Origin: Glaciecola sp964446865
GTDB lineage: Bacteria; Pseudomonadota; Gammaproteobacteria; Enterobacterales; Alteromonadaceae
Reading direction: 5' to 3'
DNA: 49,350 nt
Assembly (NCBI GenBank): GCA_964446865.1
Contig: CAYURD010000020.1
Coordinates: 1-49,350, forward strand
The notes below the pieces were generated by a model that did not search any database, was not told the DNA's origin, and was given only the letters and a program-made list of their open reading frames with translations. Below, one piece after another: positions 1 to 8,769 of the stretch; position 1 is the first letter of the stretch; each line of letters begins with the position of its first letter. The position numbers and the translations under genes were made by a program.

Positions 1-18
1 TAAACGAATAGTAACCAT
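1..18 (-). CDS. rpsP: 30S ribosomal protein S16, N-terminal fragment (partial)
   Basis: Only the first six codons are inside the window. On the minus strand they read MVTIRL, the usual start of bacterial S16, a small-subunit ribosomal protein. The start codon at 18-16 is preceded by a GAGG ribosome-binding site and, further upstream, a good promoter (94-121). The context supports the call: ffh lies about 10 kb away in the same orientation, and ffh-rpsP-rimM-trmD-rplS is the common gammaproteobacterial order. Six residues alone would be weak; the combination of sequence, RBS, promoter and nearby ffh makes it likely. Confidence 0.72.
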
Positions 19-57
19 ATATGCCTCAAACTCGTTGTAGCGTTACCGTTAAACATA

Positions 58-121
58 CTCTTCTCCCCGCTACGTGGGAAAAAGAGTGCGCGAATTATAC
101 GTATTTCGTACTAAATTGCAA
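58..121 (-). promoter_or_regulatory. rpsP promoter and structured 5' leader
   Basis: On the minus strand a -35 TTGCAA (121-116) and a perfect -10 TATAAT (99-94) are 16 nt apart. Just downstream, CTCTTTTTCCC (86-76) can pair with GGGGAGAAGAG (68-58) around a 7-nt loop, giving an 11-bp hairpin with two G-U pairs. The leader runs about 70 nt to the rpsP start. It may be an autoregulatory or processing structure. The promoter call is fairly strong; the function of the hairpin is inference. Confidence 0.6.
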
Positions 122-286
122 ATAACTTCACCCCTTTTATTGAGCTAATGCGTTTCTCTCAAGAACGTGCGTCATAAAGCTTGTAATAAGCTTCGTGCTT
201 TCATGATTTTCACTCATTACGTTAATGGTTTGCCACTTTTGTTAATTTTGCCAATAACGCTTTTACTCATAAATACGGAGAATGCT

Positions 287-970
287 ATGACAAGCACACA
301 AAACACGATGAATATGCCTCATTCTGAGCAGATGTTATTTCCCAATCGCACTAGCGAAACGAGTGTTCCTTTTACAAGAGTTGCTGGCAGCGTAGCGCTT
401 GGCGCAATAATGACGTTTGGAATATTTGTAGTAATGCACTTGCTTATCAAACAAGACGCCTCGCCAGTTGCACCGCCTGAACCTATTGTAATGGTGTCGT
501 CTATATTAGATATTGAAGATAAACCCATTGTTGAAAGGAAGCCCTTGCCAAAGCCACAAGAAGTTCCTGAAATACCAGATTCACCTGCGATAGAGCCGAT
601 AAAAGCAGACCCATCGATAGGTTTTAGCAACAAGGTCATCATCCCCTCTACTAAAATCGCTAAAACTGAATTTAACGTTGCGCCGGTAGATCAGCAGCCT
701 CGTCCTCTTGTGCGAGTACCGCCCAGTTATCCATCACGCCCTGCTAGCAATGGCATAGAAGGGTTTGTTGAGCTTCGCTTTGGTGTATCACCTAGCGGCA
801 GTGTTGTTGATATTGAAGTTGTTAACGCCGAGCCTAGAAACACCTTTGAGCGCAGCGCTAAACGAGCGTTAAGCAAATGGAAATATCAACCCAAATTGGT
901 CGCAGGCCAAGCAGTAGGCATGTCAGGTTTGCAAGTAAGATTAGACTTCACACTTGCAAACGACGGGTAA
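287..970 (+). CDS. TonB family energy-transducing protein
   Basis: A 227-residue protein with TonB architecture: one N-terminal membrane segment (about residues 32-54), a proline-rich periplasmic linker (about 57-110) and a C-terminal TonB domain (about 138-225) with the family patterns PPSYPSRPASNGIEGFVELR and FERSAKRALSKWKYQP. TonB proteins carry proton-motive energy from ExbB/ExbD to outer-membrane receptors; no exbB, exbD or receptor gene is adjacent. The start at 287 is preferred because CGGAG lies six bases upstream. The same frame is open back to 167, but that stretch has no ribosome-binding site and an untypical sequence. It is followed after 41 nt by a sigma-factor gene on the same strand, suggesting co-transcription. 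Confidence 0.85.
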   Translation: MTSTQNTMNMPHSEQMLFPNRTSETSVPFTRVAGSVALGAIMTFGIFVVMHLLIKQDASPVAPPEPIVMVSSILDIEDKPIVERKPLPKPQEVPEIPDSPAIEPIKADPSIGFSNKVIIPSTKIAKTEFNVAPVDQQPRPLVRVPPSYPSRPASNGIEGFVELRFGVSPSGSVVDIEVVNAEPRNTFERSAKRALSKWKYQPKLVAGQAVGMSGLQVRLDFTLANDG

Positions 971-1011
971 ATACCCGACTCTACACATAACCATGAGGAT
1001 ATAAGGCGCTG

Positions 1012-1644
1012 ATGTTTAGTTTTTTACCCACTATATTTTTGCCAAATACGATAAAAAGTACGGCCGCGCGCGAGCAAAAAAGCACGCGCCAAGCCGAAGC
1101 GTTAATGGCTGATTTTATAATGAGTAGCGACAAAAAAGCATTAGAAGCCTTATATCAGCAATTTGCCGACGACCTATATCACTATTTAATTACGCTAAGT
1201 GACGCCACCCTCGCAAAAGATATTGCGCAAAAAACATGGCTAAAAGTCATTGAAAAGCCTCATAGCTATCATAGTGCTGGTAGCGTCAAAGCTTGGCTGT
1301 TTACCGTTGCTCGTAACGCCTTAATTGACGAGTATCGCAAAACAAAACGCTGGCAAGAACTTGACGATGAGACCTTAAGTGATATTAATTTGTCTCAATT
1401 TACTGGACAAAATCAAGATGACACGTTTGAAAGTACTCTATCTTCGCAACATTTTGACGACGCCTTTGACCGTGCGCTTGCCAAACTTAGCTTTGAACAA
1501 CGCGAATCGTTTTGCTTACAACAAGAGGGATTTAGCGTAAGCGATATCGCCAACATGACCAACACAAAACAAGAAACCATCAAAACGCGTTTGCGCTATG
1601 CCCGCACAAAACTTAAGCAATTACTGGAGCCATCTTATGAGTGA
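1012..1644 (+). CDS. ECF-type RNA polymerase sigma factor
   Basis: A 210-residue sigma-70 family protein of the extracytoplasmic-function class. Region 2 (about residues 45-110) carries the DIAQKTWLKVIEK and SVKAWLFTVARNALIDEYRK patterns. Region 4 (about 155-207) is a helix-turn-helix with FSVSDIANMTNTKQETIKTR. It would direct polymerase to a small regulon, possibly including this operon. AAGG upstream of 1012 supports the start, though the first 30 or so residues are atypical and a start at 1105 is possible. The gene overlaps the following anti-sigma candidate by 8 nt (ATGAGTGA), a sign of translational coupling. The target regulon cannot be read from the window. Confidence 0.88.
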   Translation: MFSFLPTIFLPNTIKSTAAREQKSTRQAEALMADFIMSSDKKALEALYQQFADDLYHYLITLSDATLAKDIAQKTWLKVIEKPHSYHSAGSVKAWLFTVARNALIDEYRKTKRWQELDDETLSDINLSQFTGQNQDDTFESTLSSQHFDDAFDRALAKLSFEQRESFCLQQEGFSVSDIANMTNTKQETIKTRLRYARTKLKQLLEPSYE

Positions 1645-2347
1645 TCAAATAGACAAGGATGAAAGCAAGCACATTGATGCGCTCTATCAAAGTCGCAAGC
1701 GTCGCTACCAATCTCCAGATGCAATTAAAACGGAGATGCTTAATAAGCTCGCACACTCGCAGCCACAGCAAACACCTTGGTGGAAGGTAGACTTTTCTCA
1801 ATATTTTAAAATAAGTGCTTTAGCAATTACCGGCGCGCTAGCCTTTTTAGTCGTGAGCATGCAATTAATTAATCAGCAACAAAAAAATACTGAACTTGTG
1901 TCATTGTCACCTAACGACTATTTATCGATTCAATTTCATGTGCTAGATGGCAGCGATACGCCCAACAATTTGCCAGCACAATCTACAAATACACCACACG
2001 GTGTTTTGGCCAATAACGAGTCGTCGAATAACCTACCAATTGCGAATAACGCCACACAGCGTAAAATTAATTATCAACAAGCGCTTGACGGTTTAGAGAC
2101 AAAACAAACTGAGCGTGTTTTGCATCACCAAACCTATGCCAGCGTTGTCAAAAGCGATAGTGGACTTTCGTTAATCACCTGCGAACAAGAGCTTATTCAA
2201 ATTTCTCAAGAGGTAATGGATTTGTTATTTCCAGGTAAAACGAAAAAATCGATAGATTTTGAGAGCGGTAATATGATTGCTTTAGGATTTGATGATAATG
2301 GGCATATTATTGAAATGCGAGAGCAGGTTTTGAAAAGTCAGTGTTAA
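1637..2347 (+). CDS. probable membrane-anchored anti-sigma factor
   Basis: A 236-residue protein with a charged N-terminal cytoplasmic part (about 1-55), one membrane segment (about 57-78) and a C-terminal periplasmic part without a recognised domain. Its position immediately after, and overlapping, the ECF sigma gene is the main reason for the call. I see no HxxxCxxC zinc anti-sigma motif. The start at 1637 (TGGAG upstream) is preferred over an in-frame ATG at 1598, which lies deep inside the sigma gene. The C-terminal half contains a DUF4179/PepSY-like length of sequence but nothing I can name. Function is inferred from context. Confidence 0.55.
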   Translation: MSDQIDKDESKHIDALYQSRKRRYQSPDAIKTEMLNKLAHSQPQQTPWWKVDFSQYFKISALAITGALAFLVVSMQLINQQQKNTELVSLSPNDYLSIQFHVLDGSDTPNNLPAQSTNTPHGVLANNESSNNLPIANNATQRKINYQQALDGLETKQTERVLHHQTYASVVKSDSGLSLITCEQELIQISQEVMDLLFPGKTKKSIDFESGNMIALGFDDNGHIIEMREQVLKSQC

Positions 2348-3252
2348 TGAAGAAATCACTGCTTAAGTTGAAGTTTGTTGGTGTAAGGGTGATGTTTTGG
2401 GCAACACTTTTCCACTATCGACAATATATGGGACGGTTTAAAGGCATAGTTTGTCGAAAAAAGCATAAGGCTATCATCAATTGGCTAATGTCGAACTTGT
2501 CTTTTGATTTCTCCAAGTATGATAACAAAGCTATACATTTATCCTCCTCAAACAAAAAAGTTTGGCTTTTCTGGTGGGATGGGCAAAGCAATTTACCGCC
2601 AATCATAGAAGTGTGCGTAGAATCAAGTAAACGAAATTGTCGAACTTTTCAGCACGAATTCGTCACAAAAGACAATTTTAAAGAGTTTGTTTCCATACCC
2701 GTTTTGCTCTTAAACAAATTCGAAGCCGGCATAATAACCGTTCAGCAGTTTAGCGACATATTGAGAGCCGCCTTGTTAAAAAAGCACGGTGGGATCTGGT
2801 TAGATGCAAGCTTATTTGTAAGCGCTCCATTAAACATTGAACTTACTCGTTCGTTCTATTCGATTAAACATAACAAGCGAACTGATTTTGTGTCAGATGG
2901 AAGGTGGACTGCATATTGTTTAGGCGGAGACGCTGAGCATCCTCTTTATCAGTTTTTATCAGACGCTTTTGTGACGTATTACAATCAATTTGATGTGTTA
3001 GTGGATTACTTCCTTATTGACTATTTTATTTCAATAGCATTCGAAAATATCCCCTCTGTTAAAGAAGATATATTGAATCTTCCTACACAAAATAGCCAAA
3101 TAAAATCACTTCAAGCAAAATTATCTCACGAATACTCAGCATCTGAATTCGCCAGCCTGTGCAGTGATACAAAACTACATAAACTCAACTGGCGCACTAA
3201 TACAGAAGGTTTTGACAGTAATTCTTTTTTTGCCCAATTAAAAAACTTATAG
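2347..3252 (+). CDS. capsular polysaccharide synthesis-type glycosyltransferase
   Basis: A 301-residue protein resembling the Caps_synth (PF05704)/GT32-like sugar transferases. Visible signatures are KKVWLFWWDGQSNLPPIIEV (about residues 70-89), where the family has an I/V-W-x-F-W-x-G start, and KKHGGIWLDASLF (about 145-157), corresponding to the nucleotide-sugar/metal-binding segment. Only one Asp of the usual DxD is present (DAS), which is common in this family as I remember it. The ATG overlaps the stop of the anti-sigma gene by one base; a GTG at 2341 is an alternative. Acceptor and donor sugars are unknown. Its coupling to a sigma/anti-sigma pair suggests envelope-stress or capsule control, which is inference. 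Confidence 0.65.
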   Translation: MKKSLLKLKFVGVRVMFWATLFHYRQYMGRFKGIVCRKKHKAIINWLMSNLSFDFSKYDNKAIHLSSSNKKVWLFWWDGQSNLPPIIEVCVESSKRNCRTFQHEFVTKDNFKEFVSIPVLLLNKFEAGIITVQQFSDILRAALLKKHGGIWLDASLFVSAPLNIELTRSFYSIKHNKRTDFVSDGRWTAYCLGGDAEHPLYQFLSDAFVTYYNQFDVLVDYFLIDYFISIAFENIPSVKEDILNLPTQNSQIKSLQAKLSHEYSASEFASLCSDTKLHKLNWRTNTEGFDSNSFFAQLKNL

Positions 3253-3305
3253 CTGCAACACAGAGCTTGCAACACGAGCCTACGACACTTTTACCATCAA
3301 TAGAA

Positions 3306-6300
3306 TCACTCGCTCTCGGGTATCGCATTAACCGTATACCAAGCCTTATTATAAAAGCTATGCATCACATCTTCAGCAAACGCTGTATTCGCTAAATCAA
3401 ACTGATAAACCCGAGAAGTCGCGATCGCTGGCTTCTCATCAATAACAAAGTCTGCAAGTTCTAACTCTAACCGAGTACCATCAGACGACCATGCATAGTT
3501 AATTATTTTTTCATTGCGTGAGCCGGTTTCGGCTGAGCCATAATTAAAGTCTTCAAGGTAGTACCACGAGCTCATTTTGAGATTTTTGTAGCTTTCTTGT
3601 TCGATGGTATTGACGGGCTGAGTAAAGTTCACAACAAATCCTTTTGGTGTAATACTGATAGAATGAACTGACTGAAAAATTGCCTGTTTGTCGAACACGA
3701 CTCTTTGCAATGCGGTCATGTTACCGCCTTTTGCCCACCAACCTCGACCTGTTTGACCTATCCACATACTGCTGTCGGTTGGCGAAAAGGTGAGCCTCAT
3801 CGCGCCAGAGGCCGTGTTTGACATAAACGGCATTAAGGCTCCCTGCTCTACCCCATTTATGGTTTCTGTCGCCACTCGATAAATACTAGATTGAGACTGG
3901 TCACCAATAAACATTTGCCCTTGGTATGGTCCAAATTGTCCATTTGTTAGGTCCCAAACAGGACTGCCTGGCGAATTCATGGTAAGCCCATGAGGCAGTA
4001 ATACAGCAGCAACGTCGCGTTTAGCAATATGCTGCTTCCATTTTATTGCGTCGCTATTAATTGTCATATTCGGCAAGTCAACTAGGCTTGCAGGGTGTCC
4101 ATAATAAGCCCCTTCTTTTACACGATGAAGCTTTGATGTGCCAAAGTAATCCCCTTGGTTGTCAGTATAATAAACTGCGCCGTCTGGGCCCTTTGCAAGA
4201 CCGGCAGGACTTCTAAGGCCGTACGCATAGGGCTTAATTTGATTGTTGCTGTCTACGACCATTGCCCAACCGCGATACCCGCCCGACGTTGACATCGTGC
4301 CATTACTTGAGTAACCGCCCGGTAAGCCATGACCAAGATTTAAGGTGAACATATATGCGCCGTCTTTTAGTGCTACTGGCCCGTGCAAATACTCGTGGTA
4401 ATTACTATTAAATCTAAAATCATCCGTTAAAATTTCGCGCGCTTCAGACCAACCATCCAAATCTTTATCAAACAAGCGGGTAAGACTTGGTTTTTCGCCA
4501 ATCACAACACTGCTTTCAGATTCAACAACTAAGCCAAGGGAGCCAAACACACCTTGTGCAAATTGCTGCCAATGGCCATTAGTGACCTTCCAAACACCTG
4601 CGGTACGCGTGCTAACAAAGGCGCTTCCAGCATCACTAAAAGCAATGCCTAAAGGCTCAAACAACATAGGACGAGAAAACATGTCTAAGGGAGGCGACGC
4701 ATCTTCAAGTATAAAGCCCGGTGGCAAGACGTGTTTATCGGGGCTAGCTTGAGTCCAAACCATTGCTTGTTTTGCATTAGTTTGTGTATAGGCTTTATCG
4801 GCAATCTTGGGATCTTCGGTTTTATCCAAGCCATTAATGTCTGTTGCCTTTGTAAATTTAGCCGTAAATTTAACGGCATTATGCTTACCCGCAGGAACGT
4901 ACCATATACCATTTTCGATACGGCCAACACCAACAGAAACAGTAGCTAAGTCACTGTTTTGAATTGATAAGCGTTGAGGCTGAGCATTGTTAAAATCAAA
5001 TGTTGCGTCTAATTCACCTGAGGGAGAAATTTCAACTTGCAGCGATACTTCGTTGTCATTGACTGTATATTGAAAAACAGGCACAGCGTCTATGTCGGTC
5101 TTCACACCTGCAAAATTAGCATCGATTTTAGCAATCTCGGTTGCAAAATCGGTTTTATGCGCAAGAAAAGAACTTACAATGTCTTTGTTGATTTTTGCGG
5201 GCTCTTTAAAACTAAAATCAACAAGAGTGTCGTCGTTTAATAATGGTTGGAATAAACTTGATAACATACTTCTAGGCCATACTTTCGCATTTACACCTGG
5301 CGCGCTAGCCTCATCGGCACGACCTCGCTTTTCATTTTTAAGCGACAAATACCTGCCAAACCATGCCTTTTCAATAGAGAGCGTTCGAGGGTCAAAGCTG
5401 TAGCTCATTTTATTTGGTAGGCCAACATGGTATGCACGCCCCGAGACGTCATCACCAATGTTTACTCTCATTATTCTAGGTGACTGCCCCATTAATTCTG
5501 CGCTCAAGTCTTCATCTAAGACGTACGGCTTTGCAGGCGCCGCTTGCCAAACATAGCTGCTCCCTTTACCAAATTCGCTGTCGTCAGGATTTAGCGACAA
5601 CAAATAAGTGTATAAGGCGTCTAAGTCACTTTGCTTTAAGATCTCTTCTGAAAATGCAGGCATGATGGGTAAAAACTGTTTTAGTGAACCATCGCTTTGT
5701 ATACGCTTTGCGATATGCAAATTAGGTTGGCGAATAGCTTTTTCGAAATACTCGGTGTCAGCCAGCATCGTAGTATGCAAATCTTCTTGCCCATCAAAAA
5801 CAGGCTGCGCTTTTGGCTTAGGTGAAAAAGTGGCCCACAGGCTAGGACCTGTTTTAACAGCATCTGATTGTTCGTCGACCGAGTGGCATTCTTTACAGCC
5901 TTTGTTTAAGAAAATTTGTTTACCCACCTCAACAAGATTTAGCATTGGCTTGCCTTGCTCTTTGTCTAAAGGGGCTTTATCAATATCTGCAACTGGTTTA
6001 GCCGGCTTAACATCACTAAAATCAGCTGGCAGTATTTTAAGATTCCTAATAGCAATTGGCCCGCCGGTTCCAATAAATGAAATGGGCCCATGGGCAGCAT
6101 CATGTTTTTCAGGCGCCCATGCACTTGGGCCAGTCGCTACCGCATTTTCTAGTACTGTATTACCGTTGACTAGTACTTCAATAAATTGTGCATATTCAAG
6201 TTTTACGCCATTTTTATCAAAGCGAGGAGCTCTGAATTTGATGGCCAGGCTTTGCCATTCTCCCACCGGTTTTGATGCATTTGCTATTGCTTTAACACCA

Positions 6301-6782
6301 TCATAATTTTTCCATTCACGATCGTCATCTCGCCTCGGAAAAATGCCGCCCATTGAGCCTGACCACCATGACTTTTTGCCATAAATATCATTAATGCTTA
6401 TACGGTACCGATCGGCTAAAAAGACACCTGCATTGGTACTTGAGGTAATGTAAAACTCAAAATAAACACTGACATCATGATAGCTATTTACTGTTTGCAA
6501 ATGAGAATATTCAACATCGCCGTTTATTGGTTGATTGATTAATACGTCTTGAGAATGCTTATTTGCTTGAACGATCAGCCCTGTTTTGTCTTGATCTACT
6601 GTGACAGTGTCTGCCAGCGTCCAACTGCGATTTTGCGCAAATTCAACTTGCTCAAAGTTATTTACACCTTCGCTATTGGCAATCGCGAAAACACTCGAAG
6701 AACAAAAAACGGCAAGACCCAGTAAGGCAGCAGAAAATTGAACAGAAAAATAGCGCTTCATACTTAATCGAGGTGTGTTCAT
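3306..6782 (-). CDS. secreted DUF1080-cytochrome c-beta-propeller fusion protein
   Basis: A 1158-residue exported protein. Residues 1-33 form a signal peptide (cleavage near VFA). Residues about 45-253 are a DUF1080/3-keto-disaccharide hydrolase-like jelly-roll domain. Residues about 285-398 are a cytochrome c domain with heme motif CKECH (296-300) and a probable Met ligand in PIMPAF (374). A linker domain follows, then from about 685 to 1030 a six-bladed, PQQ/sugar-dehydrogenase-like propeller with repeated GIAF, GLRSPAGLAKGPDGAVYYTDN and MFIGDQSQSSIYR motifs. It probably oxidises or cleaves a carbohydrate in the periplasm and passes electrons through heme; the substrate is unknown. Its ATGA start overlaps the stop of the upstream DUF1080 gene, so the two form one operon. 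Confidence 0.75.
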   Translation of the reverse strand: MNTPRLSMKRYFSVQFSAALLGLAVFCSSSVFAIANSEGVNNFEQVEFAQNRSWTLADTVTVDQDKTGLIVQANKHSQDVLINQPINGDVEYSHLQTVNSYHDVSVYFEFYITSSTNAGVFLADRYRISINDIYGKKSWWSGSMGGIFPRRDDDREWKNYDGVKAIANASKPVGEWQSLAIKFRAPRFDKNGVKLEYAQFIEVLVNGNTVLENAVATGPSAWAPEKHDAAHGPISFIGTGGPIAIRNLKILPADFSDVKPAKPVADIDKAPLDKEQGKPMLNLVEVGKQIFLNKGCKECHSVDEQSDAVKTGPSLWATFSPKPKAQPVFDGQEDLHTTMLADTEYFEKAIRQPNLHIAKRIQSDGSLKQFLPIMPAFSEEILKQSDLDALYTYLLSLNPDDSEFGKGSSYVWQAAPAKPYVLDEDLSAELMGQSPRIMRVNIGDDVSGRAYHVGLPNKMSYSFDPRTLSIEKAWFGRYLSLKNEKRGRADEASAPGVNAKVWPRSMLSSLFQPLLNDDTLVDFSFKEPAKINKDIVSSFLAHKTDFATEIAKIDANFAGVKTDIDAVPVFQYTVNDNEVSLQVEISPSGELDATFDFNNAQPQRLSIQNSDLATVSVGVGRIENGIWYVPAGKHNAVKFTAKFTKATDINGLDKTEDPKIADKAYTQTNAKQAMVWTQASPDKHVLPPGFILEDASPPLDMFSRPMLFEPLGIAFSDAGSAFVSTRTAGVWKVTNGHWQQFAQGVFGSLGLVVESESSVVIGEKPSLTRLFDKDLDGWSEAREILTDDFRFNSNYHEYLHGPVALKDGAYMFTLNLGHGLPGGYSSNGTMSTSGGYRGWAMVVDSNNQIKPYAYGLRSPAGLAKGPDGAVYYTDNQGDYFGTSKLHRVKEGAYYGHPASLVDLPNMTINSDAIKWKQHIAKRDVAAVLLPHGLTMNSPGSPVWDLTNGQFGPYQGQMFIGDQSQSSIYRVATETINGVEQGALMPFMSNTASGAMRLTFSPTDSSMWIGQTGRGWWAKGGNMTALQRVVFDKQAIFQSVHSISITPKGFVVNFTQPVNTIEQESYKNLKMSSWYYLEDFNYGSAETGSRNEKIINYAWSSDGTRLELELADFVIDEKPAIATSRVYQFDLANTAFAEDVMHSFYNKAWYTVNAIPESE

Positions 6783-7557
6783 AATTCACGCACCCAAATA
6801 TTTCGAAAACTTACGGTGTTGCCGTGGTCTTGTAAGTAGAACGAATCGCAGCCATGTGCTTTATCGTAATTTGGCTTGCCTCGATATTTAGTAGGGCCGG
6901 CTAATTCGAAATGATTTTGAACCAACACACCATTATGTAAAAGCGTGATCGCTGCTGGCGTGATAATCTCGCCCGACGCAGCAAATCGTGGTGCGCGATA
7001 TATAATCTCATATGTTTGCCATTGCATAGGCGCTAAACTAGCGTTAACTAGCGGTGGGCTTTGCTTATAGACAGACGCCGCTTGCCCATTTGCATAAGTT
7101 TGATTGTTATATGAGTTTAATATTTGTACTTCATATTTGTTTTGCAGATAAATACCGCTATTGCCGAGTTGCTGCCCCTTTTTTTGATTATCAGCGTCAG
7201 ACGCTAGCGCAGGCGAGCGCCATTCAAGATGCAATTGCATATCACAAAATTTGCGTTTTGTTTCACGGTCATCACGCCATCACTCAAAGTCCATTTAGGC
7301 TCAGTTTTGTCCCAATGTTGCCATTCAGACAAATCACTTCCATCAAACAATACAATGGCATCGGAAGGTGGCCCATTTGGTACTTTTGCAGGGCGCACTT
7401 GAGCTGGGATTGGTGTCCACACTTCGGTAAGTTTTGGATCGTCTTGCTCAATCGCTAATGCACTAAAAGCAAAAATACTGATAATCACTTGCAAGGCAGA
7501 TAGCAAATAACGCAATGGGTCTTTAATGATGGACAATCTATTATTTGGTACCTGCAC
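6779..7557 (-). pseudogene. DUF1080 (3-keto-disaccharide hydrolase-like) gene, frameshifted
   Basis: Two overlapping reading frames together make one DUF1080 protein. The upstream frame (from GTG 7557, preceded by AAGGA) gives a signal peptide and the family N-terminus: DPKLTEVWTP, then SDAIVLFDGSDLSEWQHW, then WTLSDGVMTVK. It then runs into a stop. The downstream frame resumes with KFCDMQLHLEWRSPA and continues through GNSGIYLQNKYEVQIL, SYNNQTYANGQAASVYKQ and a C-terminal HGNTVSFRNIWVREL, the normal family end. The break is near 7245-7270. About six residues expected between the two parts, from my memory of homologues, are missing, so a small deletion plus frameshift is likely; an assembly error is possible. 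Confidence 0.75.
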
Positions 7558-7696
7558 TGTATTTTCCTTGCAATACAAATGATATTTGCAAAAACACAAA
7601 TATCAATTGAACTTAAACGACACTACGTCGAAAAAAATATTAAAAATGGTGACCCTGTTCAGCGATTAAGCTGCACATAAATCAAGCTCGACAATC

Positions 7697-7724
7697 TATA
7701 TATGAATATACATTTTCATATATA
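7697..7724. promoter_or_regulatory. perfect AT-rich palindrome upstream of the DUF1080 operon
   Basis: TATATATGAA (7697-7706) and TTCATATATA (7715-7724) are perfect inverted repeats separated by 8 nt. They lie in the 255-nt gap between the HAAS membrane protein gene and the DUF1080 genes. The position, about 140 nt upstream of the DUF1080 GTG start, would suit an operator. It is AT-rich, so chance is possible. I see no clear -10/-35 pair tied to it. Confidence 0.35.
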
Positions 7725-7812
7725 ACTATACAATCCTTTAATTTATAAACGACCAAAATTTTGCTGGTGCACTCCCTGACGCCTTGATACTTTTACCCCT
7801 TAATACTTGATA

Positions 7813-8769
7813 TTAGGCGCTTAACTTAATCCATCTTTTGTATTCAAAAAAAGCTAGAAAAAGCAGCAAACCTGAAATTGAAAACAATATATAGTGGCTT
7901 GACTGTGTGATGGTATTGAGCAACCAATTTAAATCAGTGTTTGCTGCAAGTTCTGGTGACAATATGAGCAAATCGTTGGTTAGGGCTAAAAATAGGCTAG
8001 CAAAAGCGAAAACTAACAAGTCGCATAAATATGCAAAGCTTGTGGATTTGCGCCAGTATGTTTGCGTGAATCGATACAAAGCTTGAATAAGAGATTGGAC
8101 ACATAAAACCGTTAGGATTATTCGCCAATACTCGGCTGCAGGTGCTAATGAAACTAATTGTTGTTGGTATAAGGATTCGTTCATCCATAAGGGCGTCCAT
8201 AACACCAGCAATATAAAGCTGTTGGTGATTAAGTCTGAAATGGTATCTGATGCTTTAATCTTTATTAAAGCCCCTTCTGGCAATGATTTTACGGACCATC
8301 TTCCGTACTGCCACTTATTTAAATCGATAGTTTTACCAAGATAATAAAACAAGACCGTCAGTACCAAAAACAACCAAGCGACACTCTCCATAAAAATACC
8401 TACACTTTGGAATATTAACCTGAAGGGGTTGATTGATTCATCTTGCAGCATTAGTAGCGAGGTTTTCAATAACGCATATACAAACAAAGCGGCTGCAGCA
8501 TGATAAAGCACACGTTTGTATAAACGCATATTAGCGCTGCTCACTAACGCGGGCTCTTTATAATAGAGTCGGGCGCTAAGTTCAGGGTGACCATGTTTCT
8601 CTAAAACACTTTCAATAACTTTACTCTCTGATTGTTTAGCTTGACTTTGCTCGTAATGCCCGTCAATTTCATCCTGTAAGTTTGCCTTGAGCTCTTTTCC
8701 TATCTCGTCTCGTTTATCGTTAGGCAGAGCTTGCTTTACGGCGAGTATATATCTGTCGATTAAGTCCAT
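7813..8769 (-). CDS. HAAS-domain (DUF1700-like) integral membrane protein, PadR partner
   Basis: A 318-residue protein. The N-terminal part (about residues 1-70, starting MDLIDRYILAVKQALPNDKR and containing VLEKHGHPELSARLY) is the cytoplasmic HAAS-type helical domain often encoded next to PadR regulators. It is followed by several membrane segments (about 88-110, 122-145, 182-200, 213-232, 245-265, 290-310). Its start overlaps the padR stop by one base (TAATG), so the two are co-translated. Known HAAS/PadR pairs form a membrane-linked regulatory module; the signal sensed here is unknown. Confidence 0.65.
   Translation of the reverse strand: MDLIDRYILAVKQALPNDKRDEIGKELKANLQDEIDGHYEQSQAKQSESKVIESVLEKHGHPELSARLYYKEPALVSSANMRLYKRVLYHAAAALFVYALLKTSLLMLQDESINPFRLIFQSVGIFMESVAWLFLVLTVLFYYLGKTIDLNKWQYGRWSVKSLPEGALIKIKASDTISDLITNSFILLVLWTPLWMNESLYQQQLVSLAPAAEYWRIILTVLCVQSLIQALYRFTQTYWRKSTSFAYLCDLLVFAFASLFLALTNDLLILSPELAANTDLNWLLNTITQSSHYILFSISGLLLFLAFFEYKRWIKLSA

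Noticed and set aside
167..286. Upstream extension of the TonB frame to an ATG at 167
   Set aside because: No RBS, and it would add a second hydrophobic stretch before the normal TonB membrane anchor; the ATG at 287 has CGGAG in place.
5608..6306. 232-codon plus-strand frame opposite the DUF1080-cytochrome c gene
   Set aside because: Antisense to a clearly recognisable coding region with heme motif and domain structure; no RBS or family similarity.
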